Of a DNA stretch of 64,000 nt, positions 10,535-18,815 are shown piece by piece (position 1 is the first letter of the stretch; the number at the start of each line of letters is the position of its first letter). Both the position numbers and the translations under genes were made by a program. The DNA is from Desulfuromonas sp. KJ2020. GTDB taxonomy: Bacteria > Desulfobacterota > Desulfuromonadia > Desulfuromonadales > SZUA-540. The DNA is taken from the NCBI RefSeq assembly GCF_024197615.1, contig NZ_JAKUKE010000003.1, positions 403,192 through 467,191 of the forward strand, given 5' to 3'. The notes beneath the pieces were generated by a model. That model was given only the letters and a program-made list of their open reading frames with translations. It was not told the origin of the DNA and made no database searches.

Positions 10535-10848
10535 TCGATACGGGGTTACCTGACCAGGCGATAAAAAGCCTCTGCCGGATATTCAAAGACCACCCGCAGA
10601 TTCACCGTGTGATTCTTTATGGTTCGCGGGCGTTGGGAACCTATCGTCCCGGCTCCGATATCGACCTTTGTCTTGACGCCGACTCTTTGGGTTTGACGGA
10701 GTTATGCGCCATCGAGAACAGGATCGATGATCTTCTTCTTCCCTGGAAAGTCGATCTTTCACTGCTGCATACCATCGATAACTCCGCTTTGTTAGACCAC
10801 ATTCGCCGGGTCGGAATTCCATTTTGCGATCGGCTCGAATCGGCCTGA
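10531..10848 (+). CDS. MNT-type nucleotidyltransferase (antitoxin of HEPN/MNT pair)
   Basis: A 105-residue minimal nucleotidyltransferase. The active-site motif [16 protein letters not shown] (residues 31-46) carries the GS and DxD signature that binds ATP and two metal ions. The start is taken at ATG 10531, overlapping the HEPN stop; an in-frame ATG at 10495 lies inside the HEPN gene and would add 12 unlikely residues. It probably adds AMP to its HEPN partner and so neutralises it. Confidence 0.83.
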   Translation: MIDTGLPDQAIKSLCRIFKDHPQIHRVILYGSRALGTYRPGSDIDLCLDADSLGLTELCAIENRIDDLLLPWKVDLSLLHTIDNSALLDHIRRVGIPFCDRLESA

Positions 10849-10935
10849 TATGCCGTGCAAGGGTTAATTAACGGGGACGAAAGTTAAAGGATCTTCTTCA
10901 TCCCGGTTATGCCAAGATTAAGGTTTATGGAGATG

Positions 10936-11010
10936 CTGCAACTTGCAGTTCAGGGATTTCCTGAGTTGCATACATCACCCCTGCCTGCTATACAACTCTC
11001 CGCCGGCTAA
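10936..11010 (+). repeat. Structured intergenic element, copy 1
   Basis: Three consecutive hairpins can be drawn: CTGCA/TGCAG (10936-10940 with 10944-10948), CAGG/CCTG (10951-10954 with 10960-10963) and GAGTTG/CAACTC (10963-10968 with 10993-10998), followed by GGCTAATGA. The same order, with changed bases that keep pairing in the first stem, recurs at 16355-16432. It matches no riboswitch I can name; the c-di-GMP and cAMP-GMP GEMM cores are absent. Confidence 0.55.
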
Positions 11011-11127
11011 TGATTAAAGGGTCCATGCTCGTGTCGCGCGCTGTGAGAGGGTGGCATTCTGTCTACCGGTTTGGCCAAGCCAGGGCGGTCGCAGGGAGGC
11101 AATGAATCGAGGTTAACAATATAAAAG

Positions 11128-11157
11128 TTGACTTCTGCGACACTTGTTTTGTATTTA
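11128..11157 (+). promoter_or_regulatory. Putative promoter of the polysaccharide export genes
   Basis: TTGACT (11128-11133) and TATTTA (11152-11157) are separated by 18 bases in an AT-rich stretch, 55 bases before the Wzi-family start codon. The -35 is good and the -10 is weak, which would fit an activated promoter. Confidence 0.45.
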
Positions 11158-11212
11158 TGAGTAGTTTTCTTGTCTATGTGCCTGAAAAATAAAGGATAAT
11201 TGGCGGGCTCTT

Positions 11213-12766
11213 ATGATATCGTCTTTCCGTGCCATTCTGCTGTTCCTAGGGCTGCTTCTCCTGTTTCCCCCTGCCGTTTCGGCTGCGCCGGCTTCCAGTC
11301 TCATCCCCTTGAACAGTTGGATCTATCCGGCTTTAGACAAACTCGCCGGCCTGGGGCTGATCGAGTCGTCCCTGCAGGGAACGCGACCCTATACCCGTCA
11401 TGAGGCGGCCCGCCAGGTGCAGGAGGCCTCCCTGGCGGCAGCGGAGAGGTCGACGCCAGCCGTGGTGCCCGAACTGCTGAGCCGTCTCGAAAATGAACTG
11501 TCCGAGGCCATGGCCGAAGTTCGCGGCGACGCAAATCCGTCGGGCACCTTCAAACCGCTGCGCCGTCTTGATCTGGCCTATCTCAACCGCCACGGTGATG
11601 AGAACAGCTATCCGCGCACCAACGCCCATCAATTTTCTCTCAACACCAACAATGACGGCATCGACTACGCCAAGGGCAGCAATGGGGAATTGCGACTGTC
11701 GGGCGATGCCCGGCTCGGTTCTTTCCTGCAGTTCGAATGGCAGCCCGTCGTCGTCGCTGGCGAGGACGAAGCCGATCTGCACTGGGTTAACACCCGGGTC
11801 GCCGCACAACTTGGCGTCGTGGAAATCTCCGTCGGGCGCCAGTCGCTATGGTGGGGGCAGGGCCGTCACGGCTCCCTTATCCTGACCAACAACGCGCAGT
11901 CCCTCGATATGCTGCGCCTCACCAATCCAGTACCCCTGCAGTTGCCCTGGATTCTGGAATACCTTGGCCCTTTTCGCTTCGATGTCTTCTGGAGCCGTCT
12001 GGAAAACGATCGTGTCGTGCCCGAGCCCTACTTCGCCGGCGCCCGCCTTAATTTCAAACCCCTGACCTGGCTGGAGCTCGGCGTCTTTCGTACCACTCTT
12101 TTCGGCGGTGAAGGTCGTCCTGCCATCGACCTGCCAGAATTCATTACCGTCCTCGGCGGCGACAACAAGTTTTCCGGTGAAGAGGATAACGGCAACTCCA
12201 TCGCCGGCTTCGACTGGCGCCTTAAAATACCCTTTCTGGCCCAGGCTGAGCTCTATGGCGAATGGGGAGGCGAAGATCAGCACGACCGTTGGCCCACCAA
12301 AAATGCCCTGCTAGCGGGGCTGTATTTCCCGCGTCTCGATGCGGACGGGCGCCTGGCCCTGCGCCTCGAATACGCCGACCTCAACTATAAGGGCAACGGT
12401 CTCGGCAGTGGTCCCGTCTGGTATCAACACAGCATCTATCAATCAGGCTACACCTACGAAGATCAGATCCTGGGGCACCACGTCGGTGGGGACAGTCGCG
12501 ACTACTTGGCTCAGCTCGACTGGTATGTCAGTCCCTCTTTGCAGCTGGCTTTTTCCTTCGATTATGAAGAGCGTGAGACCTCGCGCCTTAACGGGGCGGC
12601 CATTGAGAAACACCTGCAACCCGGTTTGGCCGCGCGCTGGCAGCACTGCGCCACCAGCGCCCTGACGGCTGATTTTTATTACGATCGGGTGGAAAACGCC
12701 GACTTTGTCGAGGGCGCCGATGATCACCGCCATCTTGTTCGACTTGGTCTGGAAATGACTTTTTAG
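11213..12766 (+). CDS. Capsule assembly Wzi-family outer membrane protein
   Basis: A 517-residue exported protein with a signal peptide (about residues 1-25, hydrophobic core LLFLGLLLLFPPAVSAAPA). An N-terminal helical segment (about 30-105) is followed by a beta-rich region with alternating aromatic strands and a terminal RLGLEMTF, a typical outer membrane barrel ending in Phe. Motifs such as LSVGRQSLWWGQGRHGSLILTNNA-like segments (residues about 200-228) are typical of the Wzi family. Wzi helps hold capsule at the cell surface. It opens the polysaccharide locus, 32 bases before the Wza-type gene. Confidence 0.8.
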   Translation: MISSFRAILLFLGLLLLFPPAVSAAPASSLIPLNSWIYPALDKLAGLGLIESSLQGTRPYTRHEAARQVQEASLAAAERSTPAVVPELLSRLENELSEAMAEVRGDANPSGTFKPLRRLDLAYLNRHGDENSYPRTNAHQFSLNTNNDGIDYAKGSNGELRLSGDARLGSFLQFEWQPVVVAGEDEADLHWVNTRVAAQLGVVEISVGRQSLWWGQGRHGSLILTNNAQSLDMLRLTNPVPLQLPWILEYLGPFRFDVFWSRLENDRVVPEPYFAGARLNFKPLTWLELGVFRTTLFGGEGRPAIDLPEFITVLGGDNKFSGEEDNGNSIAGFDWRLKIPFLAQAELYGEWGGEDQHDRWPTKNALLAGLYFPRLDADGRLALRLEYADLNYKGNGLGSGPVWYQHSIYQSGYTYEDQILGHHVGGDSRDYLAQLDWYVSPSLQLAFSFDYEERETSRLNGAAIEKHLQPGLAARWQHCATSALTADFYYDRVENADFVEGADDHRHLVRLGLEMTF

Positions 12767-12798
12767 TTGAGCCCTTTGATCTAAAAATTGAGGAATCC

Positions 12799-13845
12799 AT
12801 GAAGATATTTGGTAAGTTCATCGGTTTTATTCTGGTGTCGCTGCTGGCCGGTTGCGCCTCCTTTACCGACCTGGAGCCTGGTACTGTGCTGGCCGTCAGC
12901 GGCTCCCCCGTGCTCGAACGGGAGGAGGTTGTCGTCGATACCCTGCCAACGGAGGTCACTACTGCCGTCGACTACCTGGTCGGCCCCGGCGACGTGCTGC
13001 TGGTCAATGTCAACGGCAAACCCGATCTGAGCAGCCCCGGTCTTGCCGGTGGCGGCAGCAGCAGAGTTGCTGGCAGCCGGGTCGACGGCTCCGGTTTCAT
13101 TCGCCTGCCCCTGGTCGGTTCGGTAGCCGTCTCCGGTCTAAGCCTCGACCAGATCGAGGGCCGGCTTCGTCAGGCCTTTTCTGCCTACCTGCAAGAACCC
13201 TGGGTAGTTGTGGAGATTGCTGAATACAAGAGTCATCCCCTCTATCTGCTCGGTCAGTTCAAGAGCGCCGGCACCTACTACATGGATCGGCCTCTTACCC
13301 TGCTCAACGGCCTCGCCCTGGGCGGCGGCATGCTCGATACCGCCAACCTGCGCAGCGCCCGCCTTATCCGGGATGGTCTTACCGCGCCGGTCGATATCTA
13401 CCAGTTGCTGCGTGAAGGCTCCCTTGAGCAGAACGTCTGGCTTAAAGCTGGCGATACCATCTATGTCCCTGACGACAAAAACCAGAACGTCTTCGTCTTC
13501 GGTGCCGTCAGCAAGCCCGGTCCCGTGCCCATGCCCAATGGTCGCCTCAGCCTGAGTCAGGCCCTGGCCAGCGCCGGTATCGGCGAAACCCGCGGCAATA
13601 CCGAGTATGTGCGTATCATCCGCTCCCTCTCCGCTACCCGCGGCGAGCTCATGGTCGTCGATCAGAATCGGGTCATGCGCGGCGAGTCGCTCCCCTTTCC
13701 TCTGACCGAAGGAGATATTGTCTATGTGCCGCGTAGCGCCGTCGGCAACTGGAACCAGGCCATCCAGGAGATTCTGCCCTCCCTGCAGGCGGTCAGCGCC
13801 GTCCTGCAGCCCTTTGTCTCCATCAAGTTCCTGAGCGAAGACTGA
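12799..13845 (+). CDS. Polysaccharide export lipoprotein, Wza-like
   Basis: A 348-residue outer-membrane polysaccharide export protein. The lipobox LLAGC places the lipidated cysteine at residue 19. A polysaccharide biosynthesis/export domain (about 55-150, starting VDYLVGPGDVLLVNVNGKPDL) is followed by SLBB/beta-grasp domains (SHPLYLLGQFKSAGTYYMD and VFVFGAVSKPGPVPMPNG). Wza-type proteins form the octameric outer membrane channel fed by the Wzc-type inner membrane protein encoded next. It is shorter than E. coli Wza (379 residues) but complete in layout. Confidence 0.92.
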   Translation: MKIFGKFIGFILVSLLAGCASFTDLEPGTVLAVSGSPVLEREEVVVDTLPTEVTTAVDYLVGPGDVLLVNVNGKPDLSSPGLAGGGSSRVAGSRVDGSGFIRLPLVGSVAVSGLSLDQIEGRLRQAFSAYLQEPWVVVEIAEYKSHPLYLLGQFKSAGTYYMDRPLTLLNGLALGGGMLDTANLRSARLIRDGLTAPVDIYQLLREGSLEQNVWLKAGDTIYVPDDKNQNVFVFGAVSKPGPVPMPNGRLSLSQALASAGIGETRGNTEYVRIIRSLSATRGELMVVDQNRVMRGESLPFPLTEGDIVYVPRSAVGNWNQAIQEILPSLQAVSAVLQPFVSIKFLSED

Positions 13846-13890
13846 TACCTCTAATTGCCTTGTAATCAGCTGAAGGATTGAATCGAACCC

Positions 13891-16236
13891 ATGCCGTCCA
13901 CCGATAAACCGACCTTGCCGCAAATGGCCCTGTCCTGGCAGGAAGAAGAAGTTCACCTGTCCGACTACCTGCATATTCTGCTGCGTCGTAAAGTCGTTTT
14001 TCTCGCCGCTTTTTTCGCTGTCTTCACCCTTGTGGCCCTCTATACCTTCATCGCCACCCCGATCTATGAGGCCTCCGGTACCCTGCACGTGCGCGACGAA
14101 AAGGGCAAGGTCGACCTGCTGGGTGATCTGGGTCTCAGCCAGGGCAGCCCCATCGAGTCAGAAATCGAGATACTCAAGTCCCGCACCAACGTCGAAGAGG
14201 TCGTACGCCGTCTGCACCTCGACTGGCAGGTGGATAAAAAATCCAAGGGGGTCGATTTTCGCCTGCTGCAATTTCACAGCGAGGCCGAAGAACCGGTGTA
14301 CCGCATCGAACTGGCCGGAGACGGCAGCTTTGTCGTTAAAGACGCCGATGGTAAGGTGGCCGGGCAGGGGCGTGCCGGTGAGAGGCTGCGGGGGGACGGT
14401 TTCGAGTTGCTGCTCACCGATCTGGTCGGGGAAAAGGGCGACAGCTTTCGCCTGACCCAGCGTGCTTTCAACCCAACGGTGCAGGGCGTGCGGGGAACAA
14501 TCCGTGCCAGTGAACTTGGCCGAAAAACCAACATTATCCGCCTCGCCTACACCCATTCCGACCCCACCATGGCGCGGGATGTTGTCAATACCCTGACCCA
14601 GGTCTTTCTCGAGCGCTCTGTCACCCTTAAAACCCAGGAAGCCAGCAAGTCGCTGGAATTCATCGCCGGGCAGCTGCAGAGCGTGCGCCAGGACCTCGAT
14701 GCGGCGGAGAAACAGCTGGAGCAATTCAAAAGCACCTCTGGCCTCGTCCAGCTCGATGTCGAGGCCCAAAGTCTGATCGAGCGCCTCGCCAAGGCCGAAG
14801 GACAGATGGCGGCCATCAGCGTGCGTAAAAAGCAGGTCGAGTTCGCCATTGAATCCCTCGCCGATGCTCTCGCCAAAGGGGAGAATTACGCGCCGGCCGT
14901 CATGGCCGATGATCCCGTCATCGCCGGCATGGCTCAGATATTGGCCGAATATGAAGTGCAGAAACAGGCCCTGTCCATCGAGTACACCGAAGCCCACCCT
15001 GCTATGCAGGCCGTACTCGGGCAGATTGCCGAAGTGCAGCGCAAGTTGTTGGCCACCTATCGCAGCAACCTGCAGGATCTCTCCCAGCAGTACGAAGCCC
15101 TGCGCGCCGAACTCAGCCGCTACGATGCGCAACTGAAGCTATTGCCCGAAGCCGAGCGCCAGTTGGCTCATCTGGCCCGTCAGGCCAAAGTCAACGCCGA
15201 CATCTATACCTTTTTGCTGCAGAAGCACGAAGAAGCGCGCATCCTGCGAGCCTCCACCATGAGCAACATCGATGTCATCGATCCGGCCATCGCCCCCGAC
15301 CGCCCCGTGAAGCCGCACAAGAAAAAGAACCTGCTGCTCGGCCTTATCGTCGGCCTCATGGTCGGCGTCGGTCTCGCCTTCTTTCTTGAGTACATGGACG
15401 ACACGCTCAAGGACAGCGAGCAGATCAAGCGCCTGCTGGGTTTGCCTATTCTGGTGACCATTCCTTTTTTGGGGCGTCGGGACAAAGAGTCGCAGTCACG
15501 CAGTCATACCCTGGTCAGTCAGCTCGATCCCAAGGCACCAGCAGCCGAAGCCTTCCGCTCATTACGCACCGGCATCCATTTTTCCGCTATTCACAAGACC
15601 AAGCAGGTCCTCATGGTGAGCAGTTCCTTCCCGGGTGAAGGTAAAACGACCATCTCCGCCAATCTGGCCGTTACCCTGGCGCAGACCGGCGGCCGTGTGC
15701 TCATCATCGGTTGCGACCTGCGCAAGCCTGCTCTGCACGAGTTTTTTGAAGGGCATCGTACCCCCGGCCTCACCGAAGTGCTGGTGGGGGATGAGTCTTT
15801 CGAGAGCGCCGTCAATCTGGCCGGCGCGCCAGGCGTTGACTTTCTGAGCTCCGGCAGTACGCCGCCCAACCCCGCCGAACTTCTTGCCTCGGCGGCCATG
15901 ACACAGCTGCTCACTGACCTGCGCCAGCGCTACGACCACATCATCCTTGACGCGCCACCCATGCTGGCCGTCACCGACGCCACCGTACTGAGCCCGCTGG
16001 CCGACCTGCTCCTGGTCACCTTCGAGGTTGGTCGCAGCAACCAGAAGACCGCCCTCATGCTCCGAGACCAGTTGAATCAGGTACAGGCCCCCATAGCCGG
16101 CCTGGTTCTCAATGACAAAACATCCAAGGGCGCCAGTTACTACGGCGGCTACTATGGGGGATATTACGGCAGCTACTACGGGGACAGCGACAACGAACAG
16201 CAAAAAAGCTGGTGGCAGCGGCTGCTGAAAAAATAG
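13891..16236 (+). CDS. Wzc-like polysaccharide co-polymerase / BY-kinase
   Basis: A 781-residue inner membrane protein combining a Wzz chain-length domain with a bacterial tyrosine kinase. The first membrane helix is at about 32-52 and the second at about 477-497 (LLLGLIVGLMVGVGLAFFLEYM), with a long periplasmic coiled coil between them (about 240-440). The kinase has Walker A in FPGEGKTT (about 580-587), Walker A' in IIGCDLRKP and Walker B in HIILDAPPM. The C-terminus has a tyrosine cluster (YYGGYYGGYYGSYYG, 750-764), the autophosphorylation site whose cycling controls export. It lies 45 bases after the Wza-like gene. The phosphatase partner is the CpsB-type gene downstream, separated by a structured element. 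Confidence 0.95.
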   Translation: MPSTDKPTLPQMALSWQEEEVHLSDYLHILLRRKVVFLAAFFAVFTLVALYTFIATPIYEASGTLHVRDEKGKVDLLGDLGLSQGSPIESEIEILKSRTNVEEVVRRLHLDWQVDKKSKGVDFRLLQFHSEAEEPVYRIELAGDGSFVVKDADGKVAGQGRAGERLRGDGFELLLTDLVGEKGDSFRLTQRAFNPTVQGVRGTIRASELGRKTNIIRLAYTHSDPTMARDVVNTLTQVFLERSVTLKTQEASKSLEFIAGQLQSVRQDLDAAEKQLEQFKSTSGLVQLDVEAQSLIERLAKAEGQMAAISVRKKQVEFAIESLADALAKGENYAPAVMADDPVIAGMAQILAEYEVQKQALSIEYTEAHPAMQAVLGQIAEVQRKLLATYRSNLQDLSQQYEALRAELSRYDAQLKLLPEAERQLAHLARQAKVNADIYTFLLQKHEEARILRASTMSNIDVIDPAIAPDRPVKPHKKKNLLLGLIVGLMVGVGLAFFLEYMDDTLKDSEQIKRLLGLPILVTIPFLGRRDKESQSRSHTLVSQLDPKAPAAEAFRSLRTGIHFSAIHKTKQVLMVSSSFPGEGKTTISANLAVTLAQTGGRVLIIGCDLRKPALHEFFEGHRTPGLTEVLVGDESFESAVNLAGAPGVDFLSSGSTPPNPAELLASAAMTQLLTDLRQRYDHIILDAPPMLAVTDATVLSPLADLLLVTFEVGRSNQKTALMLRDQLNQVQAPIAGLVLNDKTSKGASYYGGYYGGYYGSYYGDSDNEQQKSWWQRLLKK

Positions 16237-16260
16237 ACGACCAAGGTCAAAGGCATTTTT

Positions 16261-16303
16261 ACAGGGATGAAAGGGATAAAGGGATGATCCCCTTCATCCC
16301 TGT
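16261..16303 (+). repeat. Hairpin with GGGAT-rich repeat after the kinase gene
   Basis: The arms ACAGGGATGAA (16261-16271) and TTCATCCCTGT (16293-16303) pair perfectly over 11 bp. The loop is itself built of repeated GGGAT words. There is no T-run immediately after the stem (gaataca follows), so it is not a standard terminator; it may slow or partly attenuate transcription, or be a dispersed-repeat remnant. Confidence 0.45.
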
Positions 16304-16354
16304 GAATACAAAGGCTTGCTTTTTAGACTCTTTTTGAGCTCCCGTCCATAGCGT

Positions 16355-16432
16355 GTTGCATTTCTGCGACTAGGGTATTTCCTGAGTTGCTAACCCCACC
16401 CACACCTGATACAACTCCCCCCGGGCTAATGA
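16355..16432 (+). repeat. Structured intergenic element, copy 2
   Basis: Second copy of the element at 10936-11010. Hairpins: GTTGCA/TGCGAC (16355-16360 with 16365-16370), AGG/CCT (16372-16374 with 16381-16383), GAGTTG/CAACTC (16384-16389 with 16412-16417), then GGCTAATGA (16424-16432). The shared core is TTTCCTGAGTTGC. It lies 44 bases before the CpsB-type phosphatase gene, inside the locus. Confidence 0.55.
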
Positions 16433-16475
16433 GAGAAAGGACCGGCGATGCACCTGCGTCGCCCGGCAGGCAGAT

Positions 16476-17240
16476 ATGATCGACTACCATTGCCACTTGC
16501 TTCCCGGCCTCGATGACGGCTGCCAGGACCTGGCCGAGGCCGTCGAACTGGCCCGACTGCTGGTCGGGGCTGGCTTTCGGCAGATTTATTGCACACCCCA
16601 CTGTATACGTGGCGTCTACGACAATACGCCGTCAGTCGTACAGGCGGCGGTAGCCGTTCTGCAACAGGAACTTGATCGCCAGGGCATCGTCCTGCGGCTC
16701 CACGCTGGCATGGAATATTATCTTGACGAATACTTCCCGCGCCTGTTGTCCGATCTGCAGCCGTTAGGCGATACGGGGATGGTACTGGTCGAGTCGCCCT
16801 CTCAGGCCGAGGGTGATGCTCTCAAAGAGGCCATCTTTGCCATCGTGCGCAAGGGGTTGACGCCACTTTTCGCGCACCCCGAGCGCTACGGCTTCCTGGC
16901 GCTGCCCGCCAGCGGCAGTGGTCTGCTGCACAAGGTCAAGACCTACTTCTCTGGTGCCACCAGCGATGGCGAGGCGGGAGCCCACAGTCTGATCGGGGAT
17001 CTGCAGCGGCAGGGGTGCCTGTTCCAGGGAAATATCGGCAGCTTTGCCGGCCATTACGGCAGCAGCGTCGCCCAGCGCGCTCGCCAGTTGCAGCAGCGGC
17101 AGTTTTATTACTGCTTCGGCAGCGATTCCCATCGCCCTGACTCAGCACAGCGAATCCTCGCCGCCGTCCCAGACGTCTTGGGCCTGAATCACGGCCTGGA
17201 AGAACGAAATAGCAACTTAGCCGCTGATACACACCGATGA
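16476..17240 (+). CDS. CpsB/YwqE-type PHP tyrosine-protein phosphatase
   Basis: A 254-residue metal-dependent phosphatase of the PHP family. The N-terminal MIDYHCHLLPGLDDG motif and the later IYCTPH, HAGMEYYLD, LFAHPERY and GSDSHRPD motifs supply the metal ligands. In Firmicutes the CpsB partner dephosphorylates the CpsD kinase; here it most likely acts on the Tyr cluster of the Wzc-like kinase upstream. Using a PHP phosphatase rather than the low-molecular-weight Wzb type is common in Deltaproteobacteria. The last residues (NSNLAADTHR) are encoded by sequence that looks like a dispersed repeat (ccgctgatacacaccgatga), so the natural C-terminus may have been altered. Signals for its start are weak. 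Confidence 0.88.
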   Translation: MIDYHCHLLPGLDDGCQDLAEAVELARLLVGAGFRQIYCTPHCIRGVYDNTPSVVQAAVAVLQQELDRQGIVLRLHAGMEYYLDEYFPRLLSDLQPLGDTGMVLVESPSQAEGDALKEAIFAIVRKGLTPLFAHPERYGFLALPASGSGLLHKVKTYFSGATSDGEAGAHSLIGDLQRQGCLFQGNIGSFAGHYGSSVAQRARQLQQRQFYYCFGSDSHRPDSAQRILAAVPDVLGLNHGLEERNSNLAADTHR

Positions 17241-17274
17241 ACGCTGATGGGTTTAAAGATTGTGGAGTTGAAAT

Positions 17275-17457
17275 ATGATTCTTTCCGTTTGTGAAAACTG
17301 CGTCCATGGCTGCGTGCGTCATGGCCGTAGCCATTGTGGCCGCGAAGCGGTTTACAGCTCTCTGACCAATTGCATTCAGCGTCTGGCGCTCGAGGATTAC
17401 CTGGCTCGAAACAGCCAGCCAGAAGAGACCTCACAGGCCGCGGCACAAGTTTTTTAG
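17275..17457 (+). CDS. Small Cys-rich protein, unknown function
   Basis: A 60-residue protein with five cysteines in its first 33 residues (C6, C9, C13, C21, C33) and several histidines (H11, H16, H20), suggesting a small metal-binding or zinc-ribbon-like fold. It has no signal peptide or membrane segment. The ATG is preceded by GGAG at a good distance, and the next gene has its own strong ribosome site (GGAGG) 22 bases downstream. I do not recognise the family. The base composition and codon use match the GC-rich neighbours, favouring a real gene over chance. Confidence 0.55.
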   Translation: MILSVCENCVHGCVRHGRSHCGREAVYSSLTNCIQRLALEDYLARNSQPEETSQAAAQVF

Positions 17458-17481
17458 AGGACCGATAACAGGAGGAACAAC

Positions 17482-18798
17482 GTGGTTAGTGTAGAGCAGA
17501 TTCGCAGTAAAGAAGCCAAAATCGCCCTCGTTGGCTTGGGCTATGTCGGTCTGCCGCTGGCAGCGGCCTTCGGCAAAGTAGCCGAGGTTATCGGTTTTGA
17601 TATCAGCGCCAAGAAAATCACCGAGCTCAAGCGCGGCCATGATGCCACGGGTGAACTCACTGCGGCCGAACTGGCGGCGACGCGCATCGACTATACGCTG
17701 GACCCCGCTCGGCTTAAAGAGGCGTCCTTCCTCATCGTCACCGTGCCGACGCCTATCGATGACCACAAAAAACCCGACCTGCGCCCCGTCGAGTCCGCCG
17801 CCCGCACTATCGGCCGCCACCTAACACCCGGCGCCATCATCGTCTTTGAATCGACCGTCTATCCCGGTGTCACCGAAGAAATCTGCTTGCCGATTCTCGA
17901 GGGCGAATCGGGTCTTAAGTGCGGGGTCGATTTCAAGGTGGGCTATTCGCCTGAACGCATCAATCCCGGCGACAAAGTGCACACCGTCGACAAAATCATC
18001 AAGGTGGTCTCCGGCCAGGATGACGAAACCCTCGACACCGTGGCAGGCGTCTACGAAATGGTGGTCGCTGCCGGCGTGCACCGGGCTTCCAGCATCAAGG
18101 TGGCGGAGGCGGCCAAAGTCATAGAAAATACCCAGCGCGACCTCAACATCGCCCTCATGAACGAATTAGCCATTATCTTCGGCAAGCTCGGTATCCCCAC
18201 CATGGACGTGCTTGCTGCGGCTGGCACCAAGTGGAATTTTCTCAAGTTCACCCCCGGGTTGGTCGGCGGCCACTGTATTGGTGTTGACCCCTATTATCTC
18301 ACCTATAAGGCCGAAGCCATCGGTTATCACCCCGAAGTCATTCTCGCCGGCCGCCGTATTAACGATGGCATGGGTAAATACGTGGCAGAGAATACTGTCA
18401 AGAAAATGATCAAGGCAGGGAAGGCTGTCAAGGGCGCGCGGGCGGTGGTGCTGGGGTTGACTTTTAAAGAGAATGTTCCCGATATCCGCAATTCCAAGGT
18501 GATCGATATTGTGCGGGAGTTGCAGGATTACGGAATCGAGGTTTTGGTGACCGACCCGCTGGCCGATAGCGATGAGGCTCGCCATGAATATGGATTGGAG
18601 CTGGTGGATCTTGAGACCATTGGAACGGTCGATGCGGTGGTGTGGGCGGTGGCCCACGATCAGTTCCTTACACAGTTTACGCCGGGTGCCCTCAAGCATC
18701 TGTGCGGCGCTGGTGGGTGTGGGGTCGTAGTCGATGTGAAGTCGGTGTTGTCACCGGAAGCGGTGGAAAGCGAGGGACTGCACTACTGGGGTCTTTGA
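17482..18798 (+). CDS. wbpO: UDP-N-acetyl-D-glucosamine/galactosamine 6-dehydrogenase (WbpO/TviB type)
   Basis: A 438-residue nucleotide sugar dehydrogenase that oxidises C6 of UDP-HexNAc to the uronic acid using two NAD+. It has the N-terminal Rossmann motif GLGYVG (LVGLGYVGLPLA), a middle helix bundle, the catalytic cysteine C265 in GGHCIGVDPYYL, and a C-terminal UDP-binding domain (LGLTFKENVPDIRNSKV). The sequence pattern matches the TviB/WbpO group, which forms UDP-GalNAcA or UDP-GlcNAcA. The GTG start has an excellent ribosome site (GGAGGAACAAC). The WbpP-type epimerase is the next gene, the same pairing as in Vi antigen and P. aeruginosa O6. Confidence 0.88.
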   Translation: MVSVEQIRSKEAKIALVGLGYVGLPLAAAFGKVAEVIGFDISAKKITELKRGHDATGELTAAELAATRIDYTLDPARLKEASFLIVTVPTPIDDHKKPDLRPVESAARTIGRHLTPGAIIVFESTVYPGVTEEICLPILEGESGLKCGVDFKVGYSPERINPGDKVHTVDKIIKVVSGQDDETLDTVAGVYEMVVAAGVHRASSIKVAEAAKVIENTQRDLNIALMNELAIIFGKLGIPTMDVLAAAGTKWNFLKFTPGLVGGHCIGVDPYYLTYKAEAIGYHPEVILAGRRINDGMGKYVAENTVKKMIKAGKAVKGARAVVLGLTFKENVPDIRNSKVIDIVRELQDYGIEVLVTDPLADSDEARHEYGLELVDLETIGTVDAVVWAVAHDQFLTQFTPGALKHLCGAGGCGVVVDVKSVLSPEAVESEGLHYWGL

Positions 18799-18815
18799 GG
18801 ATCAAGAGGCAGGAT

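Larger units (their letters stand above)
10849..11212 (+). other. Intergenic region before the polysaccharide locus
   Basis: A 364-base gap with no credible coding frame. It contains the first copy of a structured repeat element (10936-11010), a GC-rich middle (11040-11105) and a promoter-like pair (11128-11157) just before the Wzi-family gene. It is the natural place for control of the whole locus. Confidence 0.6.

Noticed and set aside
10930-10948. Sigma-54 promoter at the CTGCAACTTGCA stretch
   Set aside because: TTGCA fits the -12 box, but the GG of the -24 element is missing and the second copy lacks the TTGCA box altogether.
10936-11010. c-di-GMP (GEMM) riboswitch for the intergenic element
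   Set aside because: The GEMM core sequences and tetraloop/receptor pattern are absent; only simple stems are shared between the two copies.
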